Origin: Halioglobus sp.
GTDB lineage: Bacteria; Pseudomonadota; Gammaproteobacteria; Pseudomonadales; Halieaceae
DNA length: 64,000 bases
Direction: 5' to 3'
Assembly (NCBI GenBank): GCA_029246385.1
Contig: JAQWNG010000015.1
Location: forward strand, 310,001 to 374,000
Shown here: positions 39,486 to 47,992 of the stretch, in pieces
Layout: each line of letters begins with the position of its first letter
Position numbering within the stretch: position 1 is the stretch's first letter
Translations under genes and position numbers: made by a program
The notes under the pieces: generated by a model
What the model saw: the letters and a program-made list of their open reading frames with translations, nothing else
The model's database searches: none
What the model was told of the DNA's origin: nothing

Positions 39486-40732
39486 ACAATACAACAGGCA
39501 TGCCTAAAATACCGAAGCATGCCCCAATGAGTCAGTTCAACATCGCAGATAATTGTCTTCAAATCGGCGGACAACCGCTCATTGATATCGCTAGACAGCT
39601 GGGCAGCACTCCCTTTTACGCCTATGATCGCGCAGTAATGCGTACCCAAACAGATCAATTACGCGATGCACTGCCCGCTGCAGTTCACTTGCACTACGCA
39701 ATGAAAGCCAACCCCATGCCTGAAGTCGTAAGCTACTTGGCAGAGCTCGCTGACGGATTAGACGTGGCCTCTGCAGGCGAACTCAAGGTAGCCCTTGAGG
39801 CTGGCGCTGCACCAATCAATATCAGTTTTGCTGGCCCTGGAAAATCAGATGCTGACCTGCAGGCAGCGATCGACAGCGGAGTGATCATCAACATGGAGTC
39901 AAATGGCGAGATGCTGCGAATCGCGGCACTAGCTGAGAATAAATCCGTGCGGCCCCGTGTCGCTATTCGTGTCAATCCTGACTTTGAACTCAAGTCGGCA
40001 GGCATGAAAATGGGCAGTGGCCCCAAGCCCTTTGGGGTAGATGCCGAGTGCGTTCCAGCGATGCTGAAGACCCTCGGAAGACTGCCACTGGAATTCATGG
40101 GATTCCACATCTTTAGCGGCTCGCAAAATTTGCAGGAGCAGGCCATTATTGACGCCCAAGCCAAGACTTTCGAGCTTGCCTTCCGTCTCGCCCAGTTTGC
40201 ACCATCACCTGTGCGTTGGCTCAATATCGGTGGCGGTCTGGGCGTACCCTACTTCCCCGGGGAGCAGCGTCTGGATTTAGCCGCCATTGGCGCTAACCTG
40301 TTACCTCTCATAGAGACTGCCCGGAAAAAGTTCCCAGAGATAGAAATCATAATGGAACTGGGTCGCTATCTCACTGCCGAAGCGGGCATTTATGTCTGTG
40401 AAGTGCTCGACAGAAAAGTCTCTCGCGGGCAAACCTTCCTTATCACCAATGGCGGCCTACACCACCATCTTGCTGCCTCGGGAAATTTCGGACAAATCAT
40501 CCGTAAAAATTATCCTCTGTGCCTAGGTAACCGAATGTCGGCAGATGCACTGGAAGTGGTCAATGTCGTGGGCCCGCTATGTACCCCACTGGATGTGCTG
40601 GGCGATAAGGTTAAGCTGCCGCGCGCGTATCCGGGCGACCTAGTGGTTGTATTCCAGTCAGGAGCATACGGATTCAGCGCCAGTCCAAAAGATTTTCTGA
40701 ACCACCCTTATCCAAAACAAATTTTACTCTAA
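39482..40732 (+). CDS. Exosortase A-associated PLP-dependent decarboxylase
   Basis: 416 residues, fold type III (alanine racemase/ornithine-diaminopimelate decarboxylase). PLP lysine in HLHYAMKANPMPEVV, phosphate-binding GGGLGVPYFPGE, and VVFQSGAYGFSASPKDFL near the C-terminus. Together with the ligase and an ACP it makes the standard trio of exosortase A clusters, thought to build an amine-containing group for the polysaccharide; the actual substrate is unknown. Coupled to the ligase by a 4-nt overlap. Confidence 0.9.
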   Translation: MNNTTGMPKIPKHAPMSQFNIADNCLQIGGQPLIDIARQLGSTPFYAYDRAVMRTQTDQLRDALPAAVHLHYAMKANPMPEVVSYLAELADGLDVASAGELKVALEAGAAPINISFAGPGKSDADLQAAIDSGVIINMESNGEMLRIAALAENKSVRPRVAIRVNPDFELKSAGMKMGSGPKPFGVDAECVPAMLKTLGRLPLEFMGFHIFSGSQNLQEQAIIDAQAKTFELAFRLAQFAPSPVRWLNIGGGLGVPYFPGEQRLDLAAIGANLLPLIETARKKFPEIEIIMELGRYLTAEAGIYVCEVLDRKVSRGQTFLITNGGLHHHLAASGNFGQIIRKNYPLCLGNRMSADALEVVNVVGPLCTPLDVLGDKVKLPRAYPGDLVVVFQSGAYGFSASPKDFLNHPYPKQILL

Positions 40733-40877
40733 CTGTGCAGTTTATCAGCGTCATTTACATTTGAGCATCGCGCATTAACACGTGCTAATCAGGACCTATC
40801 GTTTCAATAAAACGTCGCTGTTATCCAGGACCGCGTCGGATTCATCAGGCTAGGTTAGAATTTAAACTACCCGCTAT

Positions 40878-40910
40878 GTGTCAAAAAAATTTACACTTTT
40901 TTGGAAGTGT
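40878..40910 (+). promoter_or_regulatory. Palindromic sites upstream of the sigma-54 promoter
   Basis: GTGTCAAAAAAATTTACAC (imperfect palindrome, six of eight pairs match) overlaps a perfect inverted repeat ACACTT-TTTTGG-AAGTGT. Together they form three related half-sites about 60-90 bases upstream of the -24 element, the usual distance for an enhancer-binding protein. Binding by PrsR is inferred. Confidence 0.5.
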
Positions 40911-40968
40911 TGAATTTTCAATGCCCCCCCCTTAGCCCAAGTCGTTGTAAAACATAGGCTTACATTTG

Positions 40969-40985
40969 TTGGCCTTAATCTTGCT
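40969..40985 (+). promoter_or_regulatory. Sigma-54 (-24/-12) promoter for the 88-aa protein
   Basis: TTGGCCTTAATCTTGCT: TTGGC and TTGCT with GG and GC exactly 10 bases apart, matching YTGGCACG-N4-TTGCW at the invariant positions. Predicted transcription start near 40996, about 36 nt before the next gene. The whole 299-nt gap after the decarboxylase otherwise contains no ORF and no obvious terminator. Confidence 0.75.
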
Positions 40986-41031
40986 TAGTCTAAATTAGAC
41001 TTCCGCCGCACCTGTTTATAAGGCATCATAG

Positions 41032-41298
41032 GTGATGGATTTAATATTAATTGTGTTAGGCATCGTGGGCTCATGCGCTATTGTCGCAGCGGCCTATGTT
41101 GTCTCTGCGACGTCCCGGAACGACGTTTCGCATGACAATAAGCGTAATGCGCCCTCCAATGAGCCCGCGCTGCGCTTGGTACCCCGCAGTGGCAAGGATC
41201 GCCGGGAAGGCAGGCCGGTAACATTTCCTCTCTCCGCCAACGGGATTCTGGTGGCCAACGATCGTCGCACACAGACCGATCGGCGGGCAGCAGCCTGA
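41032..41298 (+). CDS. Small single-pass membrane protein with repeated DRR motifs
   Basis: 88 residues (GTG start, or ATG 3 nt later). One N-terminal membrane helix (LILIVLGIVGSCAIVAAAYVV) and a basic cytoplasmic tail with GKDRREGRPVTFPLSANGILVANDRRTQTDRRAAA, in which DRR occurs three times. Not recognised as a named family and has no PEP-CTERM sorting tail. Its probable sigma-54 promoter and position after the exosortase-associated genes suggest membership of the PrsK/PrsR regulon. Confidence 0.75.
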   Translation: MMDLILIVLGIVGSCAIVAAAYVVSATSRNDVSHDNKRNAPSNEPALRLVPRSGKDRREGRPVTFPLSANGILVANDRRTQTDRRAAA

Positions 41299-41385
41299 AA
41301 ATTGGGGCACTTTGCCGACAATCACCCGAGGTTAATACTAAAAACTGTTTAGGTAGAGCCTAGCAAAAAGCCCTATCGCACAAAA

Positions 41386-41664
41386 TCACTCCACCGTTGA
41401 ATTAACTTGCTCTTTCTTAAGGTTCTGTATTCGTTCCAGTTCACGCCTATAGGCTGCGGTGACTTTTTCCATCCCGAGGTCTGACAGGGCACCGCTATTT
41501 CCGCCAAGCGCATAGGTGGTGTAGTAACCCGAGGCGGACATCAACCCATGGGACACCATCTTTATATCGACCCCCTCATCCTTAATAGTGTTGGCAAGGT
41601 CAATAAAACGGTTCAGGCACTCAAGGTGAATTTCGTGATCAGTTTTGATATTTGTCTTGCTCAT
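41386..41664 (-). CDS. DUF3144 protein
   Basis: 92 residues from MSKTNIKTDHEIHLECLNRFIDLANTIKDEGVDIKMVSHGLMSASGYYTTYALGGN. The FIxLAN...VSxxLMxAxxxYxxY pattern is that of DUF3144, small helical proteins of unknown function. The track start 17 codons upstream is less likely because it adds non-conserved sequence. Divergent from recQ. Confidence 0.8.
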   Translation of the reverse strand: MSKTNIKTDHEIHLECLNRFIDLANTIKDEGVDIKMVSHGLMSASGYYTTYALGGNSGALSDLGMEKVTAAYRRELERIQNLKKEQVNSTVE

Positions 41665-41777
41665 GACTAGCGACCGCTCCAAATCTGTAACGTACCAAGA
41701 GGACCACCTTATCATTTAGTATCACGTTTGGGCTAATGTTCCGATGTGATACCGCTATTGCGGTATACTGCTTAGCC

Positions 41778-43610
41778 ATGAGCACTGCCCAAGAAATATT
41801 ACAATCTGTGTTTGGCTACGAATCTTTTCGAGAACCCCAAAGCGAAATTATTCACGCCATCATCGAGGGCGATGATGCCCTTGTATTAATGCCAACAGGT
41901 GGGGGCAAATCCCTATGCTATCAGATTCCCGCCCTGGCCAGAAACGGATGTGGCATCGTTATCTCGCCTCTGATCGCCTTGATGCAGGATCAAGTCAACG
42001 CAATGAGGCAACTTGGCGTTAGGGCGAGCTTTCTCAACTCTTCGCTCGACATCACGGTAGCGCGGGCAGTGGAGGGGGACCTTTTGTCGGGCAACCTTGA
42101 CCTCCTGTACGTCGCGCCCGAACGCCTGACACAGGAACGTTTCCTGGCTTTACTGCGACAGACTGACATAGCGCTTTTTGCCATTGACGAAGCACATTGC
42201 GTCTCCCAATGGGGACATGATTTTCGCGCTGACTATCTGAAATTGAGCCTTTTGCATGAACATTTCCCCAATATTCCCCGCATAGCTCTTACCGCAACAG
42301 CGGACGCTCGCACCCGCGCCGAAATTACTATGCGACTAGATCTAGACAGAGCCAAGCACTTTATTGCCAGCTTTGATCGACCCAATATTCATTATCGTAT
42401 TGCTCTCAAGGAGAAAAACCCTCGAGCACAGTTGCTGCGTTTTTTGCGGGCCGGGCATCAGCAGCATGCTGGAATTGTCTACTGTATGTCGCGTAAGAGA
42501 ACGCAAGAAATCGCACTTTGGCTGCGCGATCAGGGCTTTACCGCTTTGCCCTATCATGCCGGTTTACCCGCGGATACCCGCGCTGACCATCAGATGCGGT
42601 TTTTACGCGAGGAGGCCGTCATCATCGTCGCCACCATCGCCTTTGGTATGGGAATCGATAAGCCAGACGTGCGCTTTGTCGCCCACATGGATATGCCCAA
42701 GACAGTAGAGTCCTATTACCAAGAAACAGGCCGCGCTGGCCGCGATGGCGAACCCTCTAACGCATGGATGATTTACGGGTTACAGGACGTCATTAAACTG
42801 CGACAAATGGTGGCCTCATCCGAGGGCAGTGAAGAATACAAGCGTGCAGAACAGCACCGCTTGAATGCCATGCTCGGGCTCTGTGAAATCACCACCTGCC
42901 GGCGTGAGGCCTTACTACAGTACTTTGGTGAACCTCAACCAACATCCTGCGGTAACTGCGACACTTGCCTCGAACCAATCGACACATGGGATGGTACAGA
43001 TGCGGTGCGCAAAGCACTCAGTGCAGTCTATCGCACCGGACAACGCTTCGGAGTCAATCATCTTATCGATATATTGCGCGGAGCAGAGAATGCCAAGGTA
43101 TTGCAGTTTGATCATCACCATCTACCTATCCACGGCGTCGGAAAAGACCTCAATGATACTCAATGGCGGTCTGTATTCAGACAGCTCGTTGGTCGAGGAT
43201 ATCTGAGCGTGGACATGGAGCGCTTCGGTGCACTGCATCTGGAGGAAAAATGTCGCCCGCTGTTGCGCGGCGAAGAGGCTATAATGTTGCGGCGCGAAGC
43301 TGCAGCTAAGCCGGCGCGACAGCACACAAAAACTGCACTGCCCAGTGATATCGATATCACGCTATGGGAGGCCTTACGCGACTGCCGACGCGAATTGGCA
43401 GAGGAGCAAGGTGTTCCCCCTTACGTTATTTTTCACGATCGCAGCCTGAAAGACATGTGCAGCGCCCTCCCCCGGAATTCAGAGCAGTTCGGACGAATCA
43501 CAGGTGTTGGCGAGCGCAAGCTAAAAAAGTATGGTTATGCGTTTTTGCAGGTCATTGGTAAGCATCTTCAGCGCACCGTGGGAGAGGCAGGTGAACTGCA
43601 AAGCCGTTAA
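41778..43610 (+). CDS. recQ: ATP-dependent DNA helicase RecQ
   Basis: 610 residues from MSTAQEILQSVFGYESFREPQ; the track start 14 codons upstream is outside the homologous region. SF2 helicase motifs: MPTGGGKSLCYQIPAL, FAIDEAHCVSQWGHDFRADY, LTATA, and ETGRAGRDGEPS. Zinc-binding CR...CGNCDTC, winged-helix RQC domain and C-terminal HRDC domain (LWEALRDCRRELAEEQGVPPYVIFHD) are all present. Functions in RecF-pathway recombination and fork processing. Confidence 0.97.
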   Translation: MSTAQEILQSVFGYESFREPQSEIIHAIIEGDDALVLMPTGGGKSLCYQIPALARNGCGIVISPLIALMQDQVNAMRQLGVRASFLNSSLDITVARAVEGDLLSGNLDLLYVAPERLTQERFLALLRQTDIALFAIDEAHCVSQWGHDFRADYLKLSLLHEHFPNIPRIALTATADARTRAEITMRLDLDRAKHFIASFDRPNIHYRIALKEKNPRAQLLRFLRAGHQQHAGIVYCMSRKRTQEIALWLRDQGFTALPYHAGLPADTRADHQMRFLREEAVIIVATIAFGMGIDKPDVRFVAHMDMPKTVESYYQETGRAGRDGEPSNAWMIYGLQDVIKLRQMVASSEGSEEYKRAEQHRLNAMLGLCEITTCRREALLQYFGEPQPTSCGNCDTCLEPIDTWDGTDAVRKALSAVYRTGQRFGVNHLIDILRGAENAKVLQFDHHHLPIHGVGKDLNDTQWRSVFRQLVGRGYLSVDMERFGALHLEEKCRPLLRGEEAIMLRREAAAKPARQHTKTALPSDIDITLWEALRDCRRELAEEQGVPPYVIFHDRSLKDMCSALPRNSEQFGRITGVGERKLKKYGYAFLQVIGKHLQRTVGEAGELQSR

Positions 43611-43686
43611 AACGCACCTCTGTCAAATTGACCAACGCTGTTCAATCAGTTAATTTTAACTGCTATTTCCCAGCGAGGTCCTCAGT

Positions 43687-44871
43687 GTGAGTAAAAAAAT
43701 ACCACGGTCCGATAAAGATGATTATAGCATTGAGATCATAAGCGACCGTCAGGCGTTTATAGAGGCGAATACACCCGCTACGCTAGAGCACACTAAGCAA
43801 TTTTCATTCGATCCCGCTGAGATGGCGGGGAATATCGAGAACATTTTTGGTGTGGCTCAAATTCCCATCGGTTTAGCAGGCCCACTGCAAGTCAATGGTG
43901 AGCATGCCAAAGGCGAGTTTTACGTCCCCATGGCCACTGTAGAGGGCACAATGCTGGCCAGTTATAACCGAGGCATGCGTGTCATCAGGGAGAGTGGCGG
44001 CGTCATCACCACGGTATCGGGTGAGGCCATGCAACGAGCGCCTGTCTTTGTGTTCCCCAGCGCGCGGGAGGCGCGCGACTTCGAACGCTGGCTGGATGAA
44101 AACGTTGAACGCATCAAGGCACAAGCAGAATCAACGACCTCTGTCGGGAAACTCAATGAGATCGAGCACTATCATGCCCATAATATGGTTTTCACCCGCT
44201 TTAATTATAGCACAGGAGACGCTGCAGGGCAGAATATGACTAGCAAGGCCACCTTCGTTGCCTGTGAGTGGATCAACAAAGAATTCAAGGCATTGTCGCA
44301 CTACCTACTGTCGGGAAACTTCGATACGGAAAAGAAAACCTCCTCCGTGAACATGTTGAAGGGACGCGGCAGACGAGTCACAGCTGAAATTACCATTCCC
44401 GCCGATGTAATGAAAAGGAACCTACGTATTTCACCGCAACAGATGCACTATGGCCAAGGTATTAGCAACCTCAGTGCTTTTTTGACCAATTCGTCCAATA
44501 ATGCTGCTCATCCAGCCAATGGTCTCGCTGCACTCTATCTTGCAACCGGACAGGACGTTGCTAACATCGGCGAGTCAAACCAATGCTCTACCTACAATAA
44601 GGTCACTCGTGATGGAGATTATTATTTTTCCATTACCCTTCCTGCTTTAATTCTTGCGACTTACGGGGGCGGCACTAGCTTGCCCACTCAGCGTGAATGC
44701 CTGCAGATCATGGATTGCTTCGGCGCAGGGAAGGCTATGAAGTTGGCAGAAATTGCCGCTGGACTCGTGCTGGCGGGCGAAATCTCTCTGGGTGCCGCAG
44801 CTAAAATCGACAAAAAAACTCGCACCAATGAATGGGTTGACGCGCATGAAAAACTGGGGCGCAACCGCTAG
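43687..44871 (+). CDS. Hydroxymethylglutaryl-CoA reductase, class I-like
   Basis: 394 residues, GTG start with GAGG upstream. ENIFGVAQIPIGLAGPLQVNG and VEGTMLASYNRG (catalytic Glu), SGNFDTEKKTSSVNMLKGRGRRVTAE (catalytic Lys as in class I), GDAAGQNM, TGQDVANIGESN (Asp) and the C-terminal VDAHEKLGRNR (His) match class I HMG-CoA reductases more than bacterial class II enzymes. Product would be mevalonate. No other mevalonate-pathway gene lies in the window, so its use here is unknown. Unusual for gammaproteobacteria, which mostly use the MEP pathway; transfer is plausible. Confidence 0.9.
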   Translation: MSKKIPRSDKDDYSIEIISDRQAFIEANTPATLEHTKQFSFDPAEMAGNIENIFGVAQIPIGLAGPLQVNGEHAKGEFYVPMATVEGTMLASYNRGMRVIRESGGVITTVSGEAMQRAPVFVFPSAREARDFERWLDENVERIKAQAESTTSVGKLNEIEHYHAHNMVFTRFNYSTGDAAGQNMTSKATFVACEWINKEFKALSHYLLSGNFDTEKKTSSVNMLKGRGRRVTAEITIPADVMKRNLRISPQQMHYGQGISNLSAFLTNSSNNAAHPANGLAALYLATGQDVANIGESNQCSTYNKVTRDGDYYFSITLPALILATYGGGTSLPTQRECLQIMDCFGAGKAMKLAEIAAGLVLAGEISLGAAAKIDKKTRTNEWVDAHEKLGRNR

Positions 44872-44910
44872 CGATCCTGCACTGCTAACCACGATGGATT
44901 CTCCTCCCTG

Positions 44911-45336
44911 ATGAGCCTGAAAATATCAAACCAGGTTAGCATTCCACTGACAGAAATTCAGTTTCAGGCTATACGTGCTCAAGGCGCAGGGGGCCAGAAT
45001 GTCAATAAAGTCTCCTCAGCCGTCCACCTTAGATTCGATGTCGCAGCATCCTCGCTGCCGGCCGTCTATAAAGAAAGTCTAAAAAAAATCAGCGATCGGC
45101 GTATTACCAGCGATGGCATCATTATCATTAAGGCTCAGCGCTTTCGCAGTCAGGAAAAAAATCGTGGTGATGCTTTAGAGCGTCTCAGTGAGTTAATAAG
45201 GGCCGCCAGCGCAACACGCCAACGACGGAAGCCTACCAAGCCAAGTCGCAGCAGTCAGAGAAAGCGAGTCGACAGCAAAACAAAGCGCGGACAACTAAAA
45301 TCTGGACGTGGCAGAGTGGATGCTAACAGTCTCTAA
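44911..45336 (+). CDS. arfB: Alternative ribosome-rescue factor ArfB
   Basis: 141 residues. Class I release-factor-like domain with the catalytic motif IRAQGAGGQNVNKVSSAVHLRFD and a basic, probably disordered C-terminal tail (TRQRRKPTKPSRSSQRKRVDSKTKRGQLKSGRGR) that in ArfB/YaeJ enters the mRNA channel of stalled ribosomes. It has no codon-recognition domain, so it is not RF1 or RF2. Starts 40 nt after the reductase gene. Confidence 0.94.
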   Translation: MSLKISNQVSIPLTEIQFQAIRAQGAGGQNVNKVSSAVHLRFDVAASSLPAVYKESLKKISDRRITSDGIIIIKAQRFRSQEKNRGDALERLSELIRAASATRQRRKPTKPSRSSQRKRVDSKTKRGQLKSGRGRVDANSL

Positions 45337-45360
45337 ACTAACCAACACGGGAGCTCAGTT

Positions 45361-45783
45361 ATGCATAACAGTAGTGAATCTAATAAAAAATTAGTCACAC
45401 AATTTTTTGACGCACTAAACCGCGGGGACGTTGCGTTTATCGTGGACGCCTATGCCGCCGACGGCTGCGTCCAAACTATGGGCAATACGCTGATATCTGG
45501 CATTTTTTCGCGCGAACAGATTGCGGCCTCGGCAGCGGGGATTTTCGACGTATTCCCCAGTGGGCTAACATTTACCATTTTGAGTATGGTCGGCGAAGGC
45601 AATAAGGTCGCGGTTGAAGCGACCAGCGAGGGAGAACATGTTTCGGGGCAGACCTACAGCAATGAATACCATTTCCTGTTTGAATTCCAATCAGGTAAAT
45701 TAATCAGGCTAAAAGAGTACATGGATACCGAGCGCGTCACTGATATCTTGTGCGGAGGTCAGCGCCCGTTAGACGCGATATAA
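45361..45783 (+). CDS. SnoaL/NTF2-like family protein
   Basis: 140 residues with the NTF2/SnoaL pattern: KKLVTQFFDALNRGDVAFIVDAYAADGCVQ, a central helix REQIAASAAGIFDVFPSGLTFTI and strands VAVEATSEGEHVSGQTYSNEYHFLFEFQSGKLIRLKEYMDT. Members are ketosteroid-isomerase-like enzymes or small-molecule binders; the substrate cannot be told. Clear GGGAG ribosome-binding site. Precedes the DUF1214 gene by 46 nt. Confidence 0.85.
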   Translation: MHNSSESNKKLVTQFFDALNRGDVAFIVDAYAADGCVQTMGNTLISGIFSREQIAASAAGIFDVFPSGLTFTILSMVGEGNKVAVEATSEGEHVSGQTYSNEYHFLFEFQSGKLIRLKEYMDTERVTDILCGGQRPLDAI

Positions 45784-45829
45784 AAGCGTAGCAGCACACA
45801 TCAAGTCGCCATTCAGCAGGAGACAGCTT

Positions 45830-47014
45830 ATGCAGCGTCGCGAGTTATTAAAAGGAGCCGCATTGAGCGGTCTAATAGGAGCAGTCCTCACACCAACGGT
45901 GGCTGCCGTGGCTCAAGGGAAGACCGGCAGCGCAGCGGCCAAAGCGTTATCAGAACTCCAGCAGGCGCTGGACAACCTAGAGGTCGCTTTTACAAGCCCC
46001 GAGTGGAAGTTGCGTACGCCGCAGGATTTTGCAGAGGCGCACCGCGTCATGCTCCATGTACTGATGCACGCACTGCAGGCTTGGCTAGAAGCGGATCCCG
46101 CGAGACCGTTCTTTACACCTTTTATCAATCAGCACAAAAAGATGCTCGGAGATAACCCGGATGCCAGATATTACTCAGCGGTTATTGATGATCAACACCG
46201 CTACCGTATTACAGGCAATCTCGCAGGCGCCACCTACACTAGCTTCACCCTCGAGTTAGCCGCCGACACTGGCAGTGATGGCATCGGATCCACCCTCAAC
46301 GATACACAGTTTAAAGCAGACGAAAATGGTGATTATGAGATCACACTTAGCACAGAAGAAACCGAGGGTAACTGGATGCCGATGGTGAGCGGGGCCGCTA
46401 GTATCACCACCAGGCACTATTATGAGCGCGAACAGTGCATCAATAACGATCGCTTGCACCACATCCCAATAGATATCCGCAATCTTGAGCCAGCAGAACC
46501 TCGAAAGTCACCCACTGATGTCGAGATCGCCGCCGGCATTCGTCGTGTCACCGGGTTTGTAAGCGGCAACGTGATTACAATGAATAATGAAAATAGTCCA
46601 TCGTGGGTATCAAGAATACCCAATCAGTTTATGCCACCAAAAAAAGATGACTCCCATGACTCCATCACCTACGCTGCTCGTGACAACGTTTACAGCATGG
46701 CACCGTTTGTGCTCGGCCCGGATCAGGCGCTGCTGATCCGAGGCCGTTTTCCCAACTGCCGATTCACCAATGTGGTGTTATTCAATAGATTTCTGCAGAC
46801 TTTTAATTACGAGGAGCGCAGTATATCACTGAATAGAGCGCAAACTGTATTAAACGAGGACGGCAGCTTCGAAATGATCGTGGCCCATCGGGACCCAGGA
46901 CGCCCTAACTGGCTGGACACCGAGAAACGGCCCTACGGCATCATGTTCTGGCGCTTTCAATTACCTGAAGGTGATATTCCAGCCTTGGAAACTGAAGTAA
47001 TTACGTTGTCATAG
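45830..47014 (+). CDS. Tat-exported DUF1214 protein
   Basis: 394 residues. The N-terminus MQRRELLKGAALSGLIGAVLTPTVAAVAQ is a twin-arginine signal. The mature protein contains DUF1214-like sequence (YRITGNLAGATYTSFTLEL and the C-terminal FQTFNYEERSISLNRAQTVLNEDGSFEMIVAHRDPGRPNWLDT). Likely periplasmic and folded before export; biochemical role unknown. Strong AGGAG site. Its 3' end overlaps the convergent ThuA-like gene by 58 nt. Confidence 0.83.
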   Translation: MQRRELLKGAALSGLIGAVLTPTVAAVAQGKTGSAAAKALSELQQALDNLEVAFTSPEWKLRTPQDFAEAHRVMLHVLMHALQAWLEADPARPFFTPFINQHKKMLGDNPDARYYSAVIDDQHRYRITGNLAGATYTSFTLELAADTGSDGIGSTLNDTQFKADENGDYEITLSTEETEGNWMPMVSGAASITTRHYYEREQCINNDRLHHIPIDIRNLEPAEPRKSPTDVEIAAGIRRVTGFVSGNVITMNNENSPSWVSRIPNQFMPPKKDDSHDSITYAARDNVYSMAPFVLGPDQALLIRGRFPNCRFTNVVLFNRFLQTFNYEERSISLNRAQTVLNEDGSFEMIVAHRDPGRPNWLDTEKRPYGIMFWRFQLPEGDIPALETEVITLS

Positions 47015-47910
47015 GGCGTGGGCAGAAATGGGCAGGCCTCTGCAGAGATTAGCCAGCTCAAAGCATTGACGATCAACCGCAGAAAAACGGGCTGCTCAAA
47101 AGACTCCGCTTGGTGCCCCATGGCCGCATACACACTGCGCCCATCGCCAACGCAATTGGCCCACACGACAGGGTGGTCGCCCATCCTCAGGTCTCGCTCA
47201 TAATCCATAAACTTTTGTACTGGGTTATACGAGGATTCATCAACAGAGGCTAAAATCGTAAAGCCCTTGACGCGCGGGCTTTGTTCCCAAGAATACCACT
47301 CCTCCTCGTGCTGCCAGGTATCAGGCATACCTGAGAGAATCGGGTGTGCCTGGTTCTCCATGACAACAGTGGCGCTCTGAAATTGCGGGCTCATGATATG
47401 GGCAGTGAAGGTCGCCCCGATGAAATTGTCGTTGTACCACTGCCACTCAGAATGCGAATCATCACCCGCTGAGTGAATTCCCAGCCACCCACCACCGGCT
47501 TGAACCCATGACTGAAAGTCAGCTTCCTGTGCATCACTTAGCACGTCTCCAGAAACATTCAGGAACACGACCGCATCAAACCTAGCTAGATCGGTCTCAT
47601 TAAATACTGCACCGTTCTCTGTATGTAGCATCCCCCACTGCTCATTCTCAGCTATAGACTGCAGTGCTTTTGTGCCCCCGGCAATACCATCCTTATGCCG
47701 AAAACTATTGGTCTTACTGAAAACCAAAACGGCGGGCGATTGCATATCCAACGGAATAGCGGGCGCCACAGTATCGTGATGTTGTGATGGAAAAACCAAA
47801 TTCCAAGCGCCTATCTGCCAGACCACCACTAAAGACACACCGACAAAAGTCAGCGCGAGCAGCAACACCACCTTCAAAATCTTAGACAGCAACCCTCTAC
47901 GCATGGCCAT
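46957..47910 (-). CDS. ThuA-like domain protein, membrane anchored
   Basis: 317 residues. One N-terminal membrane helix (KVVLLLALTFVGVSLVVVWQIG), then a class I glutamine-amidotransferase-like fold of the ThuA type: AVLVFSKTNSFRHKDGIAGGTKALQSIAEN, FDAVVFLNVSGDVLSDAQEADFQSWVQAGGGWLGIHSAGDDSHSEWQWYNDNFIGATFTAH and HPVVWANCVGDGRSVYAAMGH. Probably acts on or senses a carbohydrate-type ligand in the periplasm; specificity unknown. Confidence 0.87.
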   Translation of the reverse strand: MAMRRGLLSKILKVVLLLALTFVGVSLVVVWQIGAWNLVFPSQHHDTVAPAIPLDMQSPAVLVFSKTNSFRHKDGIAGGTKALQSIAENEQWGMLHTENGAVFNETDLARFDAVVFLNVSGDVLSDAQEADFQSWVQAGGGWLGIHSAGDDSHSEWQWYNDNFIGATFTAHIMSPQFQSATVVMENQAHPILSGMPDTWQHEEEWYSWEQSPRVKGFTILASVDESSYNPVQKFMDYERDLRMGDHPVVWANCVGDGRSVYAAMGHQAESFEQPVFLRLIVNALSWLISAEACPFLPTPYDNVITSVSKAGISPSGN

Positions 47911-47992
47911 TTTTTTGCTACGCCTCTCACTAGTTCATACGGTCTATGTTTGTCAAAAAACGTGGCTCGTGCACCGATCTAGCTACTTATAG

